37,091 nucleotides of DNA, taken from NCBI GenBank assembly GCA_964523015.1, contig CAZFXN010000027.1, positions 1-37,091 on the forward strand. The letters are read 5' to 3'. Under the pieces are notes generated by a model. It ran no database searches, had not been told where the DNA came from, and saw nothing but the letters and a program-made list of their open reading frames with translations. This document shows positions 17,351 through 25,069 of this stretch, in pieces. The stretch's first letter is position 1. Every line of letters begins with the position of its first letter. This stretch comes from JAWXBT01 sp964523015 (GTDB taxonomy: Bacteria > Bdellovibrionota_C > UBA2361 > J135). The translations under genes and the position numbers were made by a program.

Positions 17351-17490
17351 CACTTTGAATTAAATAATCATCCTTTGTTTGTAGGAGAGGCTAACTGATT
17401 GAGTACACTAATTTTATGTGGGGATCTAGGGATCAATCTGTATGTCAATTAGTGATGCCTAGCAAGCTTACGGAGTCGTAATTAGTTAGT

Positions 17491-17520
17491 TTGACTGAGA
17501 ATTCATCTCAGTGTTAAATA
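17491..17520 (+). promoter_or_regulatory. Promoter with internal inverted repeat before the epimerase gene
   Basis: TTGACT (17491-17496) and TTAAAT (17514-17519) are spaced 17 bp, a good sigma-70-type pair, with the ATG 14 nt beyond. Between them lies the inverted repeat CTGAGA-ATTCA-TCTCAG (17495-17511), exactly where a repressor would block RNA polymerase. It would drive the epimerase-flavoprotein pair. Confidence 0.5.
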
Positions 17521-17533
17521 CCCTCCTAACTTT

Positions 17534-18478
17534 ATGCTTAACAAAAAAATCGTCATAACAGGAGCTGCCGGTCTTGTCGGGCAGAATCTCATTCTACTCC
17601 TTAAGGAGCTCGGCTATACAAATATTGTCGCTATAGATAAGCACTCAACTAATACTGAAATTCTAAGAAGCCTTCACCCAGAAATAAAAATTATTTTAAA
17701 CGATCTTGCTGAAGAGGGTTCCTGGTGTGCGGAGCTAACTGAGTCGGACTGCCTGGTTATGCTTCACGCCCAAATTACTGGTCTCACTGAAGAACCTTTT
17801 ACACGAAACAATCTTGACGCCACAAAGCTAGTTTTAAAACATGCAACTGAATCAAAGATCCCTTACATTGTTCATATTAGTAGCTCTGTAGTTATCTCAG
17901 TAGCGGATGATTGGTATACACGCACAAAGCGGGAGCAAGAAAAAATAGTTGAGGAATCTGGAATTCCTCACTGTGTGCTAAGACCGACTCTAATGTTTGG
18001 CTGGTTCGATCCAAAACATTTAGGCTGGTTAAACCGCTATATGAACCGATCCATGTTATTTCCAGTACCTGGAACTGGAAAATTTTTAAGACAGCCATTA
18101 TATGCCCGTGATTTCTGTCGGGTCATAGAGCGTTGCATTGCCACAAAACCTCAAGGTCTAGCTTATGATGTAGTGGGCCAGGAAGAGATTTACTATATAG
18201 ATATTATAAAAAAGATTAAGCAACTGACCAATGCTAAGGCAGCTATAGTAAAAATTCCGTTTAAACTCTTTGAAGTACTTCTACAAATCTATGGTCTCTT
18301 TGTTAAGAAACCTCCCTTTACTGCTCAACAGTTAAGAGCCCTAGTTGCAGGAGATTATTTTAAAGGCGTAGATATCAAAAAAGAGTTCTTAGTTACTCCG
18401 ACTCCACTTGAACAAGCATTAAGAGAAACCTATTGCGATCCAAGATTCAACCAGATTGTATTGGAGTCAACTACATGA
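17534..18478 (+). CDS. NAD-dependent epimerase/dehydratase (extended SDR)
   Basis: This 314-residue extended short-chain dehydrogenase/reductase has the NAD-binding glycine motif ITGAAGLVGQN (8-18), the Ser cluster SSS (116-118) and the catalytic YTRTK (Tyr128, Lys132). RPTLMFG resembles the conserved RPxxxYG stretch of sugar-nucleotide epimerases. Such enzymes epimerise, dehydrate or reduce NDP-sugars in the cytoplasm, or act on polyprenyl-linked sugars. Its stop codon overlaps the next gene's ATG (ATGA), so it works with the following flavoprotein. A promoter-like pair lies just upstream. The exact substrate is unknown. Confidence 0.88.
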   Translation: MLNKKIVITGAAGLVGQNLILLLKELGYTNIVAIDKHSTNTEILRSLHPEIKIILNDLAEEGSWCAELTESDCLVMLHAQITGLTEEPFTRNNLDATKLVLKHATESKIPYIVHISSSVVISVADDWYTRTKREQEKIVEESGIPHCVLRPTLMFGWFDPKHLGWLNRYMNRSMLFPVPGTGKFLRQPLYARDFCRVIERCIATKPQGLAYDVVGQEEIYYIDIIKKIKQLTNAKAAIVKIPFKLFEVLLQIYGLFVKKPPFTAQQLRALVAGDYFKGVDIKKEFLVTPTPLEQALRETYCDPRFNQIVLESTT

Positions 18479-19821
18479 AAGACCACATGAGAGAGATTGC
18501 TGTGATTGGTGGTGGCCCAATGGGATTGGCTACTACTTTACGCCTGTTAAAGGCAGGGCACAAAGTATCACTTTACGAAGCTGATGATCGACTTGGTGGC
18601 ATGTCTGCTTCTTTTGATTTTAATGGTACTAAAGTTGAACGGTATTATCATTTTCTGTGTAAAACTGATTTCCCTCTTTTTGAGTGCGCTAAAGAACTTA
18701 AGGTGGATCATCTAATTAGGTGGCAAGACACGGCAATGGGATTTTATCATGATGGAAAGCTTCATCAATGGGGCACCCCGTGGGCACTTCTAAAGTTTCC
18801 TGGATTAAGCCTTATTTCAAAAATTCGCTACGGCCTTCATGTTCTATCTACTGGTCGAATCTCTGATTGGAGTATTTTAGATAAGGTAGAGGCTCGATCC
18901 TGGATTAAGCGCTGGGTAGGAATAGAAGCCTATAATGTTCTTTGGAAGCCGCTTTTTGATCTTAAATTTTTCCAGTATGCAGATAATTTGTCTGCAGCTT
19001 GGATTGGTACTCGGATAAAACGGGTTGGAAAATCGAGAAAAAACATCTTTCAAGAGCAGCTTGGATACCTTGAGGGTGGATCTGATGTGCTGATTGACGC
19101 TTTTGAACAGGCGATTCTTAAACATGGTGGCACGATCCACCTTAAAACTCCAGTTTCAGAAGTTGTAGCAAATGCTGGCAAGGTAAATGGAATTAGAATT
19201 GGAGAAACTTTTAAAAGGTATGATTTCGTTGTCTCGACTGTCCCACTTCCCTACACTGCCCGCTTAGTACCTGAGTTACCAGCCCGAGAGAAAGAGCAGA
19301 TCTTAGCAATATCTAATATTGGAGTAGTCTGTGTTTTATTAAAACTAACGAAACAGATCTCCCCTTATTTTTGGCTAAACATAAACGATCCATCAATTGA
19401 GATCCCTGGAATTATTGAATACACAAACTTAAATCCTTTAAAAGATAACGAGCATTTAGTTTATTTGCCGTATTACATGCCACAAAGTCATCCAAAATAT
19501 CGTGCTTCCACCGATCTGTTCCTCAGTGAAGCTTGCGATTATTTAAAGAAAATAAATAAGGATTTCACAAAAGAGTGGATTAAGGATATTCATTTTCATC
19601 GCTACCAGTATGCTCAGCCGATCTGTGAACCAGGATTTTATGAAAAATTACCTCCTATGAAAAGTGCTCTTGATGGATTCTTTATGGCTGATACCTGTTA
19701 CTACTATCCTGAAGATCGATCGATGTCAGAGAGTATTAAAGTTGGATATGAGTTGGCTGATGTTGCGATCCAAAATGCAAAAGAAGCATCAATGCCAACT
19801 CAGTCAGTAGTGAATGCATAA
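18475..19821 (+). CDS. Amine-oxidase-like FAD flavoprotein (glycan cluster type)
   Basis: This 448-residue protein has an N-terminal FAD-binding fold (IAVIGGGPMGLATTLRLL, 8-25, with an acidic Glu35 ending strand two) and the DRLGGMSASF motif that follows it in protoporphyrinogen-oxidase and amine-oxidase-like proteins, including UDP-galactopyranose-mutase relatives. The C-terminal GFFMADTCYYYPEDRSMSES region closes the FAD site. The ATG at 18475 overlaps the epimerase stop by four bases; an earlier in-frame start at 18433 would lie inside the epimerase gene and is rejected. The coupling suggests that the two enzymes modify the same sugar or lipid-linked sugar. The true reaction is not known. 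Confidence 0.85.
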   Translation: MKDHMREIAVIGGGPMGLATTLRLLKAGHKVSLYEADDRLGGMSASFDFNGTKVERYYHFLCKTDFPLFECAKELKVDHLIRWQDTAMGFYHDGKLHQWGTPWALLKFPGLSLISKIRYGLHVLSTGRISDWSILDKVEARSWIKRWVGIEAYNVLWKPLFDLKFFQYADNLSAAWIGTRIKRVGKSRKNIFQEQLGYLEGGSDVLIDAFEQAILKHGGTIHLKTPVSEVVANAGKVNGIRIGETFKRYDFVVSTVPLPYTARLVPELPAREKEQILAISNIGVVCVLLKLTKQISPYFWLNINDPSIEIPGIIEYTNLNPLKDNEHLVYLPYYMPQSHPKYRASTDLFLSEACDYLKKINKDFTKEWIKDIHFHRYQYAQPICEPGFYEKLPPMKSALDGFFMADTCYYYPEDRSMSESIKVGYELADVAIQNAKEASMPTQSVVNA

Positions 19822-19869
19822 AAGCTTTTTAACAAAAATGCCATCCTATGGATTATCTCGGCATCTATT

Positions 19870-19892
19870 AATATCAGTCAGTTACTGATATT
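19870..19892. terminator. Hairpin between convergent genes, possible terminator
   Basis: AATATCAGT (19870-19878), a CAGTT loop, and ACTGATATT (19884-19892) form a perfect 9-bp stem in the 170-bp convergent gap. Stem GC content is low and only three T residues follow on the plus strand, so termination is uncertain. Confidence 0.35.
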
Positions 19893-19991
19893 TCATAACG
19901 AGCTACTCGCTGTATTTCATGCAACTTATCCTCTCCTACAAATAGATCCTGTGATACACAAGACTGCGCGGATAACATAACTTTCTAATCT

Positions 19992-20479
19992 TTAGGCTAG
20001 TAAAGACCCAACTTGTTTTAAGGCGTTACGAAGTAAGGTTAGGTTAATCTCTGTCTTCCAACTAAGATATCTTGAAAAATCATACCAATCCCTGCCCTTA
20101 ATAAATTGCCGACATAGTAGTGCATGTATCTTTCCAGCAAATAAATTTTCAGCATCATGACAAACTACATAGAAATCAGTTGGAAATTCGCAAAGTCTAT
20201 TTTCAAACTTAGCTCCAATTGGTGGTTTAATATCAACTTCTAACTTAACTGTAAATTTTTGATCGGGATTAATCGAATTTCTAAGATTTAATATCGCCCC
20301 TAACGAATTATTTTTAATAAATGCTTTTTTTACGTTTGAATCGGCTTTTGACCTATCTGTAATTTCAACCCTTACCCCCCAAGCCTCAAGTTCTCTTGCC
20401 ATAGGAGTAGTGCGATCACTGGTTCTGTCGTTTAAGTCACAGCAGTGCAGTCCATAATAAGGGCTCTAGTCAGATAGCA
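19992..20479 (-). pseudogene. Truncated AbiEii-type nucleotidyltransferase remnant
   Basis: The minus frame from ATG 20402 gives 136 residues and stays open upstream to about 20479. It matches the middle of AbiEii/AbiGii-type toxin nucleotidyltransferases: VEITDRSKADSNVKKAF, KLEVDIKPPIGAKFE, FAGKIHALLCRQFIKGRDWYDFSRYL and LRNALKQVG. Missing are the N-terminal catalytic GGT...S and DxD region and the C-terminal end that normally follows the ALKQ-GPW region. No cognate AbiEi antitoxin gene is adjacent. It is therefore read as a decayed type IV toxin-antitoxin toxin. The alternative, a short stand-alone form, lacks the catalytic site and is less likely. Confidence 0.65.
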
Positions 20480-20510
20480 CTCATTCTAAAATGAACACAG
20501 TATACAAAAA

Positions 20511-21845
20511 CTAGTGTAGATTAAATCTCCGAACAGTCTCTTTCCCCTCATCAAAAGGCACAATACTCGGTAACCCGATCCAGTTTCTAAAATTTGGATT
20601 GTCCTTAAGAAGAGCTTTTCTACCATCTCTACCCCGCCAAAAATGCCAATGCTCTATGTGTGATTGCCACGGCGTGACAATAAGATTGAGCCATAAAACC
20701 AGAGATAATATGGCAGCAATAGTTTTAATTTTTGGTGATTTAAATACCCATTCAAAAAGTTGGTTTATAACAATAGCGCAACTAGGTAAAAATCCGATTA
20801 ATGATACATACTGGTACCGCCAACTCACTGCCGCATTAAGTCCTTCATGATAACGGCCTAATCCCAAAAGTGCAGCATTGCCAAGATCAAAAAGTAAGAA
20901 ACCTAAAATTAGAATTCTTAATGACTTATCTTTTGCAAAAACAAAAGATAGTATGACAATAAATACTTTAACTGTGCCTAAAAATAAAATTGAATCAGTT
21001 GGAGGTCCTTCAAATGAGAAAAGGTGAAAAAACGGATTTAACAAAAAGACATGGATGGCATATCCAATCATCTTAAAGATTGTTTCAAAATTAATGCCTC
21101 CAATTTGTCGATGGTTTCCGCCAGCAATTAGAAAAATAATAACTGTAACAGCAATTGCAGGAATTAATGATAAACCCGCAAAAAAGAAATATTTCCGTCT
21201 TTTTTCTGGATAGGCATCCGAATGGGTAGCGCCTAGTAAAAACGAATAGATTGATAAAACAGCACAGGAGAGCACTCCGCGAGCAAAAGACAACGTGCTA
21301 AATAAAAGCAATAAAAAATATGTGATATAAAATTTCAAAGAAGTTTTATTATTACGATATTGTTCTCCCTGAACTAAATCCCATCCAAGTAGAAAAAAAG
21401 TAATAGATAAAATAGCTGACCACTGCACAGTCCAGCCAAGTGTTTCGATATTACTCCAAGCTAATCCAAATGTAAGGATTGAAAACGCTACTCCAATTAA
21501 AGAGACTCCGCCCTTAAGGAGCAATCTTCCAAGTAGAAAACAATTTAGCGCATGGGTTAGCCAGACTATTACTTGAATTGCAAAATAGTTGCCATTAAAG
21601 AGAACGACACTCCCTCCCCATAATAGTTTAAAAACTGGCACAAAACTCTCTGCGAAAGGAGTAAAAAGCCAGGCCCACATTCCCTGTTGTCTAAGTTGAG
21701 TTAGAAGATGAAGCTCGTCTCCAAACCAAAAAAGTTTCTTAAAATATGAATGAAGATAAACAAATGGGGCAGCAGAAATAAACGAAAGGAAGATTAGTAT
21801 TAATCTATTAGTGTTAGTTATTGTTAGTTCTCTCTCTGTTTCCAT
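20511..21845 (-). CDS. Polytopic membrane protein, GT-C-like
   Basis: The protein is about 444 residues with around ten membrane helices. After the first helix is an acidic pair in KLFWFGDELHLL (Asp43-Glu44), the place of the catalytic acid in GT-C glycosyltransferases, and a SWRYQYVSLIGFLP segment near residue 350 resembles a conserved helix in similar proteins. The short tail ends RRFNLH. No named family was recognised; a role in transferring lipid-linked sugars to a surface glycan is inferred from fold and surroundings. The ATG at 21845 has TATAGT 8 nt upstream and is preferred to a TTG at 21854. It is divergent from the large secreted protein. Confidence 0.6.
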   Translation of the reverse strand: METERELTITNTNRLILIFLSFISAAPFVYLHSYFKKLFWFGDELHLLTQLRQQGMWAWLFTPFAESFVPVFKLLWGGSVVLFNGNYFAIQVIVWLTHALNCFLLGRLLLKGGVSLIGVAFSILTFGLAWSNIETLGWTVQWSAILSITFFLLGWDLVQGEQYRNNKTSLKFYITYFLLLLFSTLSFARGVLSCAVLSIYSFLLGATHSDAYPEKRRKYFFFAGLSLIPAIAVTVIIFLIAGGNHRQIGGINFETIFKMIGYAIHVFLLNPFFHLFSFEGPPTDSILFLGTVKVFIVILSFVFAKDKSLRILILGFLLFDLGNAALLGLGRYHEGLNAAVSWRYQYVSLIGFLPSCAIVINQLFEWVFKSPKIKTIAAILSLVLWLNLIVTPWQSHIEHWHFWRGRDGRKALLKDNPNFRNWIGLPSIVPFDEGKETVRRFNLH

Positions 21846-22007
21846 GATTGCCAACTATAATCAGTATTTGGGTCTATTTATATAATTGCTAATCTCTATA
21901 ATAGTTTTACACATGAGTCACCCCCTTGAAATTACAGATAATAATACTGATTTTACGAATTTTCCCTAGGGCTTGCTTACTTTACTAAACTGACAAATCT
22001 GCCGATA

Positions 22008-22013
22008 TATAAT
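22008..22013 (+). promoter_or_regulatory. -10 box upstream of the large secreted protein gene
   Basis: TATAAT lies 25 nt before the ATG at 22039, and the leader contains AAGG (22020-22023), a weak Shine-Dalgarno candidate placed rather far upstream. No good -35 is seen at the right spacing. Confidence 0.35.
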
Positions 22014-22038
22014 TACTATAAGGTTAAAAGTTAATAAG

Positions 22039-25000
22039 ATGTTTAATAAGACAAAGCTCTTTGTGCCTTCTATTTTTCTCCCTGCTATTTTTGTCCCATC
22101 AATTTTTGTCCCTGCTATTTTTTTGCTGGTCGCTCTCAGCTCACCTATTGCTAATGCTCAATTCACAATTACCGCTCCGAATAACGATACGGTAACGGCT
22201 TGTGATGATTATTTCACTACAAAGTGGAGCGACCCCTTAGATATGAATGGAACAACTCCATTTCAATTTGGAGATGTGCTAGATAATTTATTAAACTTAG
22301 GGTCAGAGTACCAAGACCTTGGTGCAGTCTCATATGCTGACGGACTAGCTACAATGACTGCGGTAGGTCTAGTCCCTTTCTTTAGAGTCCTGACTCCAAC
22401 AAGCGCGGGCGAAATAGTAGATTCTTACACTTCTAGATATGGCAGAATTCATCCAATTAACTCTTCAACATATTCTCTGCTATCTTTTCGAATGTGGAGT
22501 AGTGCTAACAGTTTCTATTCAATAAGGTGGGATAGAAGTGATGGGGCCTCTGCTTTAACCACATTACAGAACACCTATGCTGGATGGCACACCTATCAAG
22601 TTGATTTAAATTCAGCAACAATCGGATCCGGTGAACCTGCTTGGAATAGTGGTGAGCATATTGGATTAGGAATATTTCCAGCTCGAAACTTAATTGGTAC
22701 ACAGGTAAAGTTTGATTGGATTCAATTAACACCTGCCTCATGCCCAACTTTCAATACGACATATACCGCTACCTCTGGAAAAGTAGTCTCATTTTTTGTT
22801 GATGATAATTCTGATCCAACTGACGGGTATCTGGAGCGTACTGAGCCAGCAGTGGCAACAGGATCAAGCACAAACGTTACGTTAGAAAGTGACCATTTTT
22901 TCCCTGAAACCTACAATGTATTAGGACTAGATTACGATGATTTTTATACTCAACATTTTGCCCCAGTTGATATGGCAAGTTCAGCAGATATCGTTAGTGA
23001 TTCAATTGTTCAGATAACTGGAACTAGTTTCGCAGGTGGCGAATTTTGCGGAACAACTACAGGAACAGATCCTAGTTTTAGATTAAGCCAGCCAGGAGCA
23101 AGCGCTCTTATTGATTCCGATTTATTTAGATACCTTACATTTTCAATTTCTGGGTTGAATGCTGGCAATACGATGCAAATTATATTCTTTGATGAAAACC
23201 TCTCTCCAATCGGAGCAAGAGATAAAGTCTTTACTGTCGATGGTGTTTACACTGTCGACATGGAAGATCAAAGCGGTACTAACGTTGGCGCATGGCAAGG
23301 CCAAATCGGAGCTATTAGATTTGATCCCGGCATCCAAAATGGAAGATCTTTTTGTGTAGATTGGATTAGATTAGGGAGCACCGCTGTGACAACAGCTCCT
23401 GTCCTTCCTGCTTTTACTTCCGCTCCTGGTACTATAACAATTGGTGGAAGAGAATCAGCCTATTTCAAAATGCCAGATATAGAGGGTGGCCGAGATTGGT
23501 TTACCCATGTAAAAACAAATCCCGCAAACTTTAGTTCAAGCTCTGATTGGTCACTATTGTTGAATCAACAAAATGTTACTCTCTATCCAGGAAATCAGTA
23601 TTTTGACAATAAAGGTGATGCTTTTAATGGAGATTACCTTCAATCTCAAAATCTTCAAAGCGGAGGAGCTGCCGATGGGGACACCCAAGTTTTTATGGTG
23701 CTTCGTCAAACTGCCAATCCGATTAATGCTGCCCTATATAAACGTGCTTGTGTTACTCTTGTAATACCTGATGTCGATGTTGATGATGATCACACAGTCC
23801 TGCGTTATGGATGGGAGGATGCGGCACTAAATGGTTATACCTCTGATGATATAATCTTGAAAACCAATGGGCGGGGACGCTACTGTGCAGATCTCTCTGT
23901 TGCAGCCATTGAAGAGGGCGGCGTTTCTAAAACCGGAGATTATTGGGCAAATCCTGCTCAGGATTTTAAGATAGTTTCATTTCGCATTGATGGTCATGAA
24001 AGAGATGACACAACAACTCTAATCATTGATGATGTCAGATTAGCTGCTGACCACGAAGCAGGAGATCAGTTTGCAATTGTGGTAGGTGGAGATCGAACTG
24101 AGTCCGTAGCAATATATAAAAACACATTGAATTCTACTACAGGCGGTACATTAATAGGGACTCTCTCAGCTAACCGTTCAAGCGATGTCCTACTTTGGGA
24201 TACAAGCTTAGAAGCAAATGGCACTGTGTACTATCTATATGCGACTGTAAGTGGCAGGTCGTTTCTTTCACGTGCTCCTGTTGTTATAAATAATGACTAT
24301 GATGATTCTACAGCTCCTGTTTTATCAGTAGCTGCTCCTTTGCTTGATGGTTCAGGCAGGTATGCAACGCTCGATGTTGCAGGATATGCTGTTGATGGAA
24401 TTCGTTTAGCAATAATTGAAGGTCATATTGATGGAGAGCTAGTTCTCTCATTTTTACCAGAAGATTTTAGATTAGCAGCTCGAAATCTACATCCAGAAAA
24501 ACCATATACCAGCAATTCCGGTTTTCAAAAATCTGTTGATCTTTCTAACTTTGCTGATGGAGCACATACATTTACTCTCACCGCTTACGATACTGCTGGG
24601 AATACGACTGTTTATTCTGCAGCCTTTACTAAGGCTAGTACTAGCTTATCAGCGCCTATAAGTTATGACACTCCAGATGAAACTCCTGAAACAATTGATG
24701 TATCTAACCCAGGACAAAACTTAAAGTTATCAGTTAAGAAAAATTTAACTGCTGGCACAGTAACTTTTGCAATAAAAAATGCAGTTGATTGCTCAACTCT
24801 AAGATTGATAGCTGGGTCAAGCAAATCTGATGTTCAAAACAGAACAAACACCACTGAGATTTTAAGCTTTACAAATTCAAAAGCGACTAGAACATTCCAA
24901 GCTAGTAAGATGCGGCCATTTAAATCAAAGACTTACTTTGGGGCAGAATGTAATGGAGCATGGCTAACCACAGTAAAAGGTCTTTCTGCTAAAAAGTTTA

Positions 25001-25068
25001 TTGGAAAACCACTTAAGAATGTGACTAAGTTCTTATCCTTCGTTAAGAAAAAAACGAAAGAGAAGTAA
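22039..25068 (+). CDS. Large secreted protein with repeated jelly-roll-like modules
   Basis: This 1009-residue exported protein has an odd signal peptide (1-40, cleavage after IANA) built from four five-residue repeats. Two related modules follow: about 55-230 (DDYFTTKWSDPLDM ... VKFDWIQL) and 299-445 (DDFYTQHFAPVDM ... FCVDWIRL). A third, 560-670, ends LIIDDVRLA. The pattern resembles CBM-like jelly-roll domains. A fibronectin-like stretch (675-750) and an Ig-like domain (760-865, FADGAHTFTLTAYDTAGN) come next, then a tail rich in lysine. No catalytic motif or family name was recognised. Its stop is one base from the convergent membrane-protein stop. A role as cell-surface or secreted glycan-binding protein is inference. 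Confidence 0.8.
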   Translation: MFNKTKLFVPSIFLPAIFVPSIFVPAIFLLVALSSPIANAQFTITAPNNDTVTACDDYFTTKWSDPLDMNGTTPFQFGDVLDNLLNLGSEYQDLGAVSYADGLATMTAVGLVPFFRVLTPTSAGEIVDSYTSRYGRIHPINSSTYSLLSFRMWSSANSFYSIRWDRSDGASALTTLQNTYAGWHTYQVDLNSATIGSGEPAWNSGEHIGLGIFPARNLIGTQVKFDWIQLTPASCPTFNTTYTATSGKVVSFFVDDNSDPTDGYLERTEPAVATGSSTNVTLESDHFFPETYNVLGLDYDDFYTQHFAPVDMASSADIVSDSIVQITGTSFAGGEFCGTTTGTDPSFRLSQPGASALIDSDLFRYLTFSISGLNAGNTMQIIFFDENLSPIGARDKVFTVDGVYTVDMEDQSGTNVGAWQGQIGAIRFDPGIQNGRSFCVDWIRLGSTAVTTAPVLPAFTSAPGTITIGGRESAYFKMPDIEGGRDWFTHVKTNPANFSSSSDWSLLLNQQNVTLYPGNQYFDNKGDAFNGDYLQSQNLQSGGAADGDTQVFMVLRQTANPINAALYKRACVTLVIPDVDVDDDHTVLRYGWEDAALNGYTSDDIILKTNGRGRYCADLSVAAIEEGGVSKTGDYWANPAQDFKIVSFRIDGHERDDTTTLIIDDVRLAADHEAGDQFAIVVGGDRTESVAIYKNTLNSTTGGTLIGTLSANRSSDVLLWDTSLEANGTVYYLYATVSGRSFLSRAPVVINNDYDDSTAPVLSVAAPLLDGSGRYATLDVAGYAVDGIRLAIIEGHIDGELVLSFLPEDFRLAARNLHPEKPYTSNSGFQKSVDLSNFADGAHTFTLTAYDTAGNTTVYSAAFTKASTSLSAPISYDTPDETPETIDVSNPGQNLKLSVKKNLTAGTVTFAIKNAVDCSTLRLIAGSSKSDVQNRTNTTEILSFTNSKATRTFQASKMRPFKSKTYFGAECNGAWLTTVKGLSAKKFIGKPLKNVTKFLSFVKKKTKEK
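22060..22119 (+). repeat. 15-bp x4 tandem repeat in the signal-peptide coding region
   Basis: Four consecutive 15-bp units encode FVPSI, FLPAI, FVPSI and FVPAI. The first and third peptides are identical, and so are the second and fourth but for one residue. They lie in the hydrophobic core of the signal peptide, and each adds a proline. Loss or gain of units would keep frame but change core length. Confidence 0.85.
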
Positions 25069-25069
25069 A

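Noticed and set aside
17406..17454. CACTAATT / AATTAGTG inverted repeat upstream of the epimerase promoter
   Set aside because: The 8-bp AT-rich arms are 33 bases apart, which is easily expected by chance in this DNA.
18433..18474. Upstream start for the amine-oxidase-like flavoprotein
   Set aside because: It would lie inside the epimerase coding region; the ATGA overlap at 18475 gives the normal distance to the FAD motif.
19822..19991. A ~35-codon minus-strand frame (MLSAQSCVSQ...) downstream of the AbiEii remnant
   Set aside because: It is too short, has no recognisable family or ribosome-binding site, and runs through the hairpin at 19870-19892.
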